Shown: positions 12,376 through 22,200 of the stretch, in pieces | Layout: each line of letters starts with the position of its first letter | Position numbering within the stretch: position 1 is the first letter of the stretch | Source: a virus | Length of the DNA stretch: 25,704 nucleotides | Strand: one strand, 5' to 3' | Virus record (IMG/VR): IMGVR_UViG_3300043420_000883 | Span: 1 to 25,704 of that record | Notes under the pieces: model-generated | What the model was told of the DNA's origin: nothing | Seen by the model: the letters and a program-made list of their open reading frames with translations, nothing else | The model's database searches: none | Made by a program: the position numbers and the translations under genes

Positions 12376-14091
12376 TTAGATTTGTCTTACATTTTTCCAG
12401 ACTTGTTCCCCATTTATATCTACTTGAATGGGATAGTTTGATTTGACTTCAATTGGAATATCTACACCATCAACTAACATCATTTCTGTCACAATTTCTG
12501 TTTGTGGTGTAAATACTGGATCTTCACTTTTAAATCTTCCGTCAGTTTCTTCAACTATTAAATTATCTGGATTTTGATCTATAACAATAGTTGTCGTATA
12601 AGTTTTTGTCACTTGACCACCACTTCCAGTTGCAACCAATACATATTGGACAGAGAAAGGACCCTGTTCATTATAAGGAATATCTGTTGGTAAAGCATTA
12701 TTAGAAATTACCGTATTCGGACCTCCATATTCTGCGCTAGATGCAACTGGAGTGATATTAACAACATTTCCAGTAGAAACAAAAAACTCACCAGTTTCAT
12801 TGTTTCTATATGTATATAATGGAGTAATAGTTATAGAAACATTTGCATATTGTGTGTCATATGATAAAAATCCTTGCTGTCCATACAACAAACTATCAGG
12901 AGCAGAAAATTCAGCTGTTGGTGGTTGATAAACAGTAACAGTAACTGATGCTGGAGGAGAACTTCCACCAAGACCAGAAGCAACAGCAGTATATGTTGTA
13001 GTAACAGATGGACAAACAGTAGAACTACTTGTCAATAAAGTATTTGAAATTCCACCAGATGTCCAAGTTAGTGTGCTTGCATCTCCAGTTGTGTTCCAAG
13101 ATACATCAACACATTCACCAGATATTATAACAGTTTTTGTTACATTTACGGTGACAGTTGGTATTATATACATGAACAACTGAATATATCCCTGACTACC
13201 AGATGTGGCAGTGTTTCCTCCAGCACCGCCACCACCGCCAACAGTGGCGGTGTAAGTTGCTCCAGGAGAATATCCAGCATTAATCAACTGACTTCTGGAT
13301 AAAGTAACTTCTATAGCACCACCAGATCCCCCACCAATTCCTTGTGCGCCTCCTTTAATTCCAGTTGCAATAACTGTAAAACATCTAATATATCCATTAG
13401 CTCCAGCATTATTTTGAAACCATATATTTACTCCACCATTGTATTTGTTAGCAGATCCATTTAAACTATAGGGTGAAGCAGTAGCGCCGCCTGCTGCTTG
13501 TTGGCATATTCCAGTAACTTCTAGTGTCCAAGAGTTATTAATAAATGGAATAACAAATCTCACACTATAATATTTTCCGTTCGATGGAGTAGTACCATAA
13601 ATTCCATCAGGAGCATTTTTATTTTCATAATTAATTACGATATCACTGCTGAAATTCTGAAGTATATGTTCGTTAGTATCATTGTTAAAAACATGAATAG
13701 AAGAAGAAGTATATGTAGCGAATCCAGGCGTCCCATTACCAGCCGCGCCAAATACCGATCCACCAAGATTTCTTCCAGCTCCTCCAGTTGATAAAGCACC
13801 ATTGTTTCCAGATAGTGCAGTAAATCCAGTAAATGCTCCAGTATTTGTACCGCCACCACCGCCAAGAGAGTTTTTACCACCAGAAACACCACCGCCTTGA
13901 CCACCAGCAGCTGTCATACCCAACCATGTAGTATTACCACCACTGCCGCCATCAGTACTACCTATGGTAGATTGTGGTACAAATTCACCACCTCCACCAC
14001 CTCCCCACATGCGAACTCGCATAGAATAAACTTTCTCTGGTATTTGGTAGTCTTCGTTTCCAACAGTAGAAAAGTTTTTTGATACTGGCAT
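12376..14091 (-). CDS. Adhesin-like protein: interrupted glycine-rich head, one Ig-like domain, conserved C-terminus (571 aa)
   Basis: First member in transcription order of the three-gene family. The head (about 24-305) is glycine-rich in two parts (24-124 and 244-300, the latter with SPGATYTATVGGGGGAGG). A roughly 120-residue segment without glycine runs lies between them (about 125-243, including SVRFVIPFINNSWTLEVTG). Only one Cys-paired Ig-like domain is present (about 313-391, Cys327 and Cys360), so it has one Ig unit fewer than its two relatives. The third beta domain (about 392-505, starting at SLLYGQQGFLSY) and the C-terminal module (507-571) are conserved. It abuts its neighbours within one base and has no Shine-Dalgarno sequence. 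Probable receptor-binding virion protein; the head type matches phage polyglycine adhesins only in general character. Confidence 0.75.
   Translation of the reverse strand: MPVSKNFSTVGNEDYQIPEKVYSMRVRMWGGGGGGEFVPQSTIGSTDGGSGGNTTWLGMTAAGGQGGGVSGGKNSLGGGGGTNTGAFTGFTALSGNNGALSTGGAGRNLGGSVFGAAGNGTPGFATYTSSSIHVFNNDTNEHILQNFSSDIVINYENKNAPDGIYGTTPSNGKYYSVRFVIPFINNSWTLEVTGICQQAAGGATASPYSLNGSANKYNGGVNIWFQNNAGANGYIRCFTVIATGIKGGAQGIGGGSGGAIEVTLSRSQLINAGYSPGATYTATVGGGGGAGGNTATSGSQGYIQLFMYIIPTVTVNVTKTVIISGECVDVSWNTTGDASTLTWTSGGISNTLLTSSSTVCPSVTTTYTAVASGLGGSSPPASVTVTVYQPPTAEFSAPDSLLYGQQGFLSYDTQYANVSITITPLYTYRNNETGEFFVSTGNVVNITPVASSAEYGGPNTVISNNALPTDIPYNEQGPFSVQYVLVATGSGGQVTKTYTTTIVIDQNPDNLIVEETDGRFKSEDPVFTPQTEIVTEMMLVDGVDIPIEVKSNYPIQVDINGEQVWKNVRQI
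12379..12573 (-). repeat. Shared 65-residue C-terminal module, copy in the 571-aa protein
   Basis: The core KSEDPVFTPQTEI is followed by VDGVDIPIEVKSN and YPIQVDINGEQVWKN, ending VRQI. It contains a 27-bp DNA stretch (12509-12535) identical to 9380-9406 in the 572-aa gene. Confidence 0.85.
12509..12535. repeat. 27-bp identical DNA block, copy 2
   Basis: Exact match to 9380-9406, about 3.1 kb away in the same orientation. It is long enough to seed recombination that would delete the middle gene or exchange head domains (inference). Confidence 0.8.
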
Positions 14092-14092
14092 T

Positions 14093-14980
14093 TTAAAACT
14101 TTATTAGATATTCTACAAGAATAAATGGTGTAACTAATTGATCTAATTTTTCTTCGTCCGAAACATCTACAGTTACACTTGCAGAAACTCCAGTCATATC
14201 AATTTGAACCTGTCCATGTCTATATGTAAAATCATGAGAGTAAGAAGCTGGTCTAATAATATCATGTTTATGAATTGATTCTCTACCACCTTCAGCAGTT
14301 GTATCCAATGAATTGTAGGCGCCACTATTCGCATTTAAAGCACCACTATTTTTTCCTCCATCCGAACCAATTTCGTGATTTCCAGTGTAATTGAGATAAT
14401 TCTGGTTTGATCTATGAGCATGTCCCTGAAAATTTTCAATATTTAAAGCTGTTTCAGTCGTACTTCTAGGAATGATATATTTTGGATTCCCAAGAAATGG
14501 TAACTCACCACTAGCAAAAAGTGTTGCGTTTCCTAGATATGAAGATGTTATAGTGTTTCCAAAATTACTAATTACTTGAATTTGAGGTCCAACTCTGTTT
14601 ATTGGAGTTGCTTGAACTACATCAGTATCAACAAAATCATTGTTGTACGTTCCAGTTCCCCTTCCACCAAGAACTACTTTAGACCCCAAATCTGGCAATT
14701 GAAATTGTCCAAGATCTCCAAGTAATGGATCAGCATCTCTTAAATTTACATTTTCTCTCTTAAACCTAGATTCCTCTCCAACACCAAGTACCTGAGAAAG
14801 AGCAACATAATCCTTTGCATTAAGAACAGAACCATCACACTTTAAATAACCAGCTGGAAGATTTTCTCTAAAAACGGCTGTAGTTGGATCATTATTAAAT
14901 CCAATCCCAGGAGTAGAATGGATAATAATGGACCCAGTGCATCCACCATATCTAGATTTTTCTCTTGCGTAATTTGCCAT
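14093..14980 (-). CDS. Tail-collar-domain fibre protein (295 aa)
   Basis: A phage tail-collar (gp12-type) domain lies at about 36-105: LPAGYLKCDGSVLNAKDY (41-58) with the usual G-x-x-x-C-D-G turn, then FQLPDLGSKVVLGG. The C-terminal half carries two HxH motifs, HAH (187-189) and HKH (237-239), further His at 249 and 255, and ends FILVEYLIKF. In T4 long and short tail fibres such HxH motifs in trimeric tips bind metal ions (established for T4 gp37), so this may be a short trimeric fibre with a metal-stabilised tip. It is half the length of T4 gp12 and lacks an obvious long shaft. It lies 12 nt after the 415-aa collar gene and 1 nt before the first adhesin gene. Confidence 0.85.
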   Translation of the reverse strand: MANYAREKSRYGGCTGSIIIHSTPGIGFNNDPTTAVFRENLPAGYLKCDGSVLNAKDYVALSQVLGVGEESRFKRENVNLRDADPLLGDLGQFQLPDLGSKVVLGGRGTGTYNNDFVDTDVVQATPINRVGPQIQVISNFGNTITSSYLGNATLFASGELPFLGNPKYIIPRSTTETALNIENFQGHAHRSNQNYLNYTGNHEIGSDGGKNSGALNANSGAYNSLDTTAEGGRESIHKHDIIRPASYSHDFTYRHGQVQIDMTGVSASVTVDVSDEEKLDQLVTPFILVEYLIKF

Positions 14981-14992
14981 TTTAGTAAGTAA

Positions 14993-16240
14993 TTAATATG
15001 CTCTTATGATGTAAATACACGTCAAAGAAGGTTGTGTAGTAGTCATGTTAATTTGAAGTGCTCCAATATTAGTAATATTATCAAGGACTGTAGTTGATGG
15101 TATATTAACATCACCTGTCAGTCTTGGATATGGTTTTAGACTACCTTGATCATATCTCACTGTAAAAGAATCATGTACATGTGCTTCAAGTGCAGCATCA
15201 TCCCAGTTTCCACCAGTATTACTAACTAAAGTTCCAAAATTCCCCTCCGCTGGAATATCTGGATAATAATTTCTATATCCAACTGGAATTTGTATGTTAG
15301 ATTCATTTGATCCATATGGTACAAAAGATTCCGATTCAAGTCTAGGATTTAACAAGCTAGATGAGATTGGACTTTTTCGCACTTCTTTTGGCAAAATATT
15401 CAGTGGTGGTTTTTCTGCTCTGACTCTTGCCAAAACCCTACCAACTTGACCATTTCCAAATCCATTTTCCTCAAGTTCTGCCCAGTCTGGACCTTCCCAT
15501 TGCACAGTAAATTGAAATCTAGCACCAGTATCATCAAGTGCATCGTTATCAGTACCAGGAAGAAGCCACTCGTTGTTATCATCAGACCAGTCAGAAGTTG
15601 TCATTACCCATGTGGAATCAACATTGGCATAAGGTATAACTCCATCTCCAGGTTTTGTAGGATCAACATTATTAATGGTTTCATAAGAACCACTATGACC
15701 ATGAGATTTTACATGAGACGTACCAAGTTTTCTACCGCCAAGATAAACTTCTCTTTCACCTTCACCTGGAATTATTGTATTTCCAGTAATTGCTGCTTCA
15801 TAACCAGTTCGATCGTTTAGAGTAAAAATAACATCAGTAAAAACATCTGTATAAATCGATTTTACTCCATTATCAACATTATCCCCAATAAATGGGGAAA
15901 TAATAGATCTAGCATCAGGATCAGTATCTATTGGATTCCCAGTTCCTCCCTGAGCCTCAGACGCAAAATATGCTTCCTCGATATCCATCAAAGTTTTACC
16001 ATCAAGTAAGTTTGGCAAAACAAAATCACCAAGATATTCTGGAAATGATCCGCCTAAATTAGACAAACCAGAATTATAAGTATCGCCTATAACCTGTACT
16101 AATAGAGGATAATCTGCTGCTCTTTTCGTAGATCCATCACAAATAATCCAACCATCTGGAATATTGCTCAGAGGGCCGCTCCATGGCATAATAGTGCCAA
16201 TAACAGCGGCCTTTGCAGTTTTTGAAGATTGATAAAACAT
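14993..16240 (-). CDS. Tail-collar-domain fibre protein (415 aa)
   Basis: The tail-collar domain is close to the N-terminus (about 14-80): GTIMPWSGPLSNIPDGW, then IICDGSTKRAADYP, then GDFVLPNLLDGKTL. HxH motifs occur at 180-182 (SHGHSG) and 354-356 (HVHDSF). The end, CIYIIRAY, corresponds to YLIKAY and YLIKF in the other two collar proteins. A central region (about 195-330) is not recognised. The collar domain at the very N-terminus suggests a short fibre or a baseplate-attached tip rather than a full gp12-like shaft. Its ATG is 4 nt after the stop of the giant gene and has no Shine-Dalgarno sequence, so translation is probably coupled. Role in host adsorption is inferred from the family. Confidence 0.85.
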   Translation of the reverse strand: MFYQSSKTAKAAVIGTIMPWSGPLSNIPDGWIICDGSTKRAADYPLLVQVIGDTYNSGLSNLGGSFPEYLGDFVLPNLLDGKTLMDIEEAYFASEAQGGTGNPIDTDPDARSIISPFIGDNVDNGVKSIYTDVFTDVIFTLNDRTGYEAAITGNTIIPGEGEREVYLGGRKLGTSHVKSHGHSGSYETINNVDPTKPGDGVIPYANVDSTWVMTTSDWSDDNNEWLLPGTDNDALDDTGARFQFTVQWEGPDWAELEENGFGNGQVGRVLARVRAEKPPLNILPKEVRKSPISSSLLNPRLESESFVPYGSNESNIQIPVGYRNYYPDIPAEGNFGTLVSNTGGNWDDAALEAHVHDSFTVRYDQGSLKPYPRLTGDVNIPSTTVLDNITNIGALQINMTTTQPSLTCIYIIRAY

Positions 16241-16244
16241 CTGA

Positions 16245-19200
16245 TTATACGTCCATTAGATACCAACCAGTCAAGGAAGATGGAACACCTGGATTACCAT
16301 CTGGTGTTGAAGCACCAGCATATACTAAACCAAAAGCAGCATAAGGAGTTTGTACAACCAATTCTCCGCCATTAAATCCAACAAAAGATGATGGAGGAAT
16401 TCCAGCCATTAGAGTTGTTCCAGTATTTGTTCCAGATCCTTGAACGTTAATATTATCACTAGCTCTTATTAATAGAGTTAGGTTATAAGTTAGATTTCCA
16501 CTAATATCTATAATGCGAATTGTATCACCGATTAAAGGATTCTGTGGTAATTTAAATAATGTATTTCCAGTTGCATTAATAAAGTAGTTGTAGTTTGATT
16601 GTGCTGGAATTACAGAATCGGAAGTATATACCCACTTTGGTCCTCCAGTTCTAGTGAAGTAATTTTCAATACCAGCAATCTTAACAGAACCATCATTATC
16701 AACTGCAAAGATTTCATCTTCTGGATCTGTTCCACCAGAATATACAGTTAGATCTCCACCTTCAATATAAACATCACCAGCAACACGAAGGTCTCCACCA
16801 AATGTACTTTCTCCAGTTCCTAAAGCAGAGAAGGAACCATATGTAACGAAATCACCAGAAGAATTATTAAACTCTAATCTAGGAGTTGTTCCATCAGAAC
16901 CAAAGATGTTAATATTGCCACCATTAATTGTTAAATCTCCAGTAGCAGTATCAATTTCAAATGTCGTTCTTAGTGGAACAGAAATGCTACCACCATTTGT
17001 AATAGTGAAGAACTGCTGATTTGGAATCGTAGATCCATTAATCTTCAGAGTATTTTCAGTTGTTAATGTTCCAGCTATGTTTGTATTGCCACTGGAAGCA
17101 TCAATAGTAAATTTATTAAATCCTACCCCAACACCAACATTACCAAGTATTAGAGTATTGCCAGTTGTAGATTCAACTTTAAATACTTCAACTGCAGGAG
17201 ATCCACCATCATTTACTGTCAAACTTTGTGGTGTAGTTGTGAATAGATCAACAACTTTAACAAATTCAGAACCAGAAAGTCTCAGATAGTCAAATGTTGT
17301 TAGTACTCCACCAAACTCAGCAACACCAATTTTTAGATTAATTGGAGAATTAGTTGGTCCGCTTGTTGGTTCATCAATTTGTCCATCGCTATTTAGATCG
17401 ACACCAGTAATATAACTTGCGTTTGATTGCTTGATAAATTTGGCAATTACACAATTGTCTGGGTGATTCGTATATACTCCTGTTCCTTCCTGTCCTCTAG
17501 ATACAATTAATCTAAATCCGTTAGGATCATTAGGATTATTAAGATTAGCTAATCCAACAACACGAACAATTTCACTTTCAGCCTCATTCCTTAGTCCAGT
17601 AACTTGTGTTGGACCAGTTCCTGCGGTGTCAGGAGAATCTGGATTTGATCTATCAATAAGTAGAAGATCTCCAACCTGGAAATCTGTTGATGCTGGTGTA
17701 GAAATTGGTAGATAGTAGTTCGAACCAGCTGCATTGGTGCCATTAACTTGGAACTCTAAAGTTCCACCACCACCGCCGCCAAGTTGCGTATCCTCAATGG
17801 TTAGAATATCATTATCTGTGTATCCAGAACCAGGACTATCAATTGTAATATCAATACTAAAATCAAACCTGATTGTTACTGTGAATGTAGCACCTGTTCC
17901 CGTTCCTCCAAGTGGTTGAACGAAACTATATGTTCCAGGAATTCTATTATTTGCTCCATTATTTACAATATTATCAATACCAGCAATTTGACCACCAGAT
18001 AGTAAGAAAGCAGTAGAACCCCAGAAAGAAACACCAGCAGTATCAATAGTTCTACCAGTAGATTCGTACTTGTAGAAGTCAATATTTGGATTTTCTACAC
18101 CACCAACATCATGGAATGTGACATTGGTATTAAATCTTCCTCTTTCTACTTCTACAATGCCAGCACTCAATCCACCATTTAGTCTGATATTACCTTCTAC
18201 ATTACAGCTCGCAAGAACATTTAGTGTATTTCTGATTGTAGTAGTTCCACCAGTTGATCCAAGAACAAACTCGGTTGCATTTGTAGCAAGATTTACTGTA
18301 TTTGTTTGATCGCCATCAAATAGATTTACAACTCTGGTTTGAGTGAATAATCTAGAAGAACTAGTTCCAGATCCATAATTTGTACCAATTTCTAGTTCTC
18401 CAGCAATTAAAGTCTGTCTAGTTCCAATTTTAGTGAATGACGAAAGATTGCTCCAAGCACCACCAATTGTTACTTCACACTGACTAGTTACTAGATCTCT
18501 AACACTTGCAATATCAACAACAGCATTCTCTGAATTTCTGTGAATTCTTAAAACACTTTCTGTTGCTGCATTACCAATCTGAATAAATTGATTTCCAGCA
18601 GAGTTTCCAATGTTAATATTTTGATCGACGGTAGTATTATTTGCAATACTGAGAACTTGCCCTTCTCCAGCGATATTTAAAATATTTGCGTTTGTATTTA
18701 CAAAGTTGAATGTATTTGATGTCGTTGTAATGTCTCCACCATTTACTTCGGTGTCACCTGTAATTTCAAAATTACCAGATACTCTACCACTTCCAATAAC
18801 AACTAGATTTCTATCTAGATTCTTATATGGATTTACTAGATCACCGATTGATGTGTTGATTCCAACTCTTCCTCCGTTGGAAGTCATAACTCTTAGCGTT
18901 GCTGGATCGTCTGGATCACTGCTATTTCCGCCAACCAGTAAAGCATTATCTAAGGTAGTTTCGGTCTTCAAAGTTGAAGATTCTGTTAGATAAGACAGAA
19001 CCTTCTTACCACTAATAAATGTATTACCAACAACATCTAGGTTTGCTCTTGGATCTGTCTCCAATGAAACAAATCCATTTTGACTTGCTGCATGAGAAGA
19101 ACGAGCAACTGTATTAATACCAACTTTATAGTCACCGATAATCTCAGTTTCTGTTCTAATTGCTTCAGCACCAAGAACACCAACTTCTTTCCAATTTGAA

Positions 19201-22200
19201 TTAGAGAATTCAATTGTTGGAGTTGGAGCTCCAGGTGGTGTTCCAGCAACAATATCAGCATTCCAGTTAAGAGTTGCCTGAGCAATCGCATCAATTACCT
19301 GGAAATGTACGTAGTTATTATTTGGATCATATGCATCACCTGGAGGACTATAAATTTGCCATGTTAGATTTAATCTAGAATCAAAATAGAAATTATTGAG
19401 TTTAATTTGTGATCCAGAAGTCAAACCAACATCTTTATTGCTTAGATCTAGTCCAGTTGCGGCATCAATAAATGTTAGTTTTACAATGTTTGTACCATTA
19501 AATTCAATAGTAAAGATCTGAGTTGCTGGAATTTCACGATAGTAGTTTGCATAAATCCATCCAATAGATCCGCTTTGACCAACTTCTAGACCTTTGAGTA
19601 GTACATCACCAGTAGAAGGAACAACACCACTATATGATACAAATTGATTTGCATATACTCTATCACCATTGTCAGCAACAAGACTATTGTTATTTGGAGT
19701 TATATTAGATGGTATTCCAGAAGTAGTGTGTGTCTGGAATTTGTATTCCTGTCCATTACCTCTGGAGTTAAATGCAAAGATAGCAGCATTAATTCTATTC
19801 TTACCAATCTTGATATCGCCCTTTAGCGGTGGTCTAAATGCAGTTCTATCAAGAAGCTCATCCTGTTCCACTCCACTAACTGGATCAACAGATGATACAT
19901 TAGAACGAATGATTAATGAATCACGAAGTTCTGTAAGATCATTGTCTTGTACAGAGATAACAACTGGAGATTGGAAAGTATTTTGTAAAGATCCGTCACC
20001 ACCAACAACTGTGATATTCTGTAAGAATGTTACGGGATCATCAAATGTTGTTGATACATTAGTTAGAGTATCATCATCATCTGCACTATCTACAAGTTGA
20101 GCAGACTCTAAGAATGTCTCTTCTCCTGTAATAGCGTTGATCTTACGGTTACCGATATAGAGATCACCGTTGGAGTTGAGACCAGTGTAGAAGACGATAC
20201 CACCGTCCTGTTTCTTACTTTGGGCATAGAAGTCCTCGGTAGGAGTTAGAACGATCTCCTGACGCGCTGGGAGACCTGTGGAGTAGTTACCAGGACCGAA
20301 ACCAAGATACTCAAACGTGTGGTTACCAGCACGAGCGATAGATGGTCTGCGAAGTTCAACGTAGTAACGCTGATCCGATAGGACAGTGCTATCACCAGAG
20401 ATAGGAATGCGACGATCTTCTGAACCAGAAGTTGCGTTACCCGTTTGTGCTTGAATGACATACTCTCTACCAACGAACGCAGGGTTGTTGATGAGATCTT
20501 CTACTAGTTCTCTAGTAACAGAATTCTTAAAGTCATTTGTTGTTACAAGTCCATGAATGTAATTATCAGCAGCGGAGAATGACTGTGGGGGATCAATTAA
20601 TGCCGCAGCATAATTTTTCTCTTCATTTGTTGTACCTGCTTTCTGGAACCACAGAGGATCGTTCTTATAGTTCAGAGGATATAGGCTGCTGACTGGTTGG
20701 GAGAACTTGAAGTTTCTAAAGTTTCCACCAGAACCTGCTCCAGTTGGGAATGGAGAAATATTACCACGTAGGCAGCTTAGATAGTAGATACCATCTTGCT
20801 GACCTGCAATTCTACGTTGTAGAGTTTCATAACTAAAGACATAGAAGGTATCTTCAATAACGCCAGTATCTTCAACAGAAGCAACATAGTACTCAATACC
20901 AGCATCATCCTGAATACGATCTCCAGGAGTAATAGTATAAACATTAGATCCATCTTGCTTGTAGTAATACTCGGGATATCCCTTGCGGATAAGAGTCTTC
21001 AGTGGCAATGATTTGCCCATATCTTGATCTTCGATCATATCAGCGAAGACAGATCCTTGGGTAAATCTTGTATTCTGGAACTCACTAAACTCCAACTTAC
21101 CGCCACGGAGACTCTTAAGAATTAGATAATGATCTCCACCAACGCTATAATAACCATGAATGTTGGCAATACCAGATGAATTGCCAGTCCATTCTACTTG
21201 GTTTGCAGCAATACTTTGTGTCTTGCTTGTTACAAATTCACCGCCCTGAGGAGCAGTAATTTTTACAGTAGTAAGTGTTTCGTTCCTTAAACCAGGATAG
21301 TTGAGAGAATCAATCGTATGATCAAACAGCGTCAATTCCAAATACTTGATATTTGGATCAATAGAGTCTTCAACATAACGACCTGTCTGAATTGTCGCCT
21401 GAACTCCAGAATTAAATCTTGCAAACGCTCTATATTCAATTCCCTGATTTGTAATATCCTTCTTGTAAGGATCATATGCAAAATCTGTATTTAAAGAATT
21501 TAAAATGAATTGACTAGAAGTATATCCAATATACTCACCAGCTTGTACTGGGTTTTCAAATCTAGCACCATATACAGTTCCAGCAACTGGTTTGAGCAGA
21601 ACTTTCTGTGGAACTAACTTGCGAGTGTCATCAGTTCTTGTCTTAATAACAAATCCATTGATTGGATCCCTTGCGTTTTCAAGATACTTAGGAATAACAA
21701 AACGTAGTTTGTAAGTTCTTTCATCTTTATCTCTAGTGTCATCAAGACGAGTGAACCAAGTATCAGTTGATTTAGATCTTTCTTGATAATCGATCTGCTT
21801 TAATCTCCAGAAAATATTCTCTTCTCTGATAGATTGAGAAATTGATGAAGATCCTTCATCTTTACACTGAATATACCACTTACCAGTTGTTGTAACAGCA
21901 TCTGTAAATCCAGGATCAAATCTTACAGGACTTCTACGCTTGTTAGCAAATACTTGGAAGGTTTCTGCTTGTCCAGAAGCAAAAGTAATTGGATTTACAT
22001 TATTGATAGCATCAGCATGTGTTTTATGAATTGTAAAGACTCTATCGTTCTGATATCTTGCAAAGAATTCCTTATTTGAATTAATTCTACCAACATCAGC
22101 ATCTAGTGGATCTGTAATTGCAACATCCACATCATTTTCATAAGTTGTAGAAACTAATGGGAGAATTCCTCCTTCAATTTCTCTAAAGAATACTTTCTGT

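Noticed and set aside
9247-14091. Phase-variable or diversity-generating cassette (reverse-transcriptase type) acting on the adhesins
   Set aside because: No reverse transcriptase, template repeat or invertase gene lies in the window, and the three genes are all intact and co-oriented.
16245-18000. C-terminal S74-type self-cleaving chaperone in the giant protein
   Set aside because: No Ser-Lys catalytic pattern or helical chaperone tail is seen; the end is strand-rich and finishes GWYLMDV.
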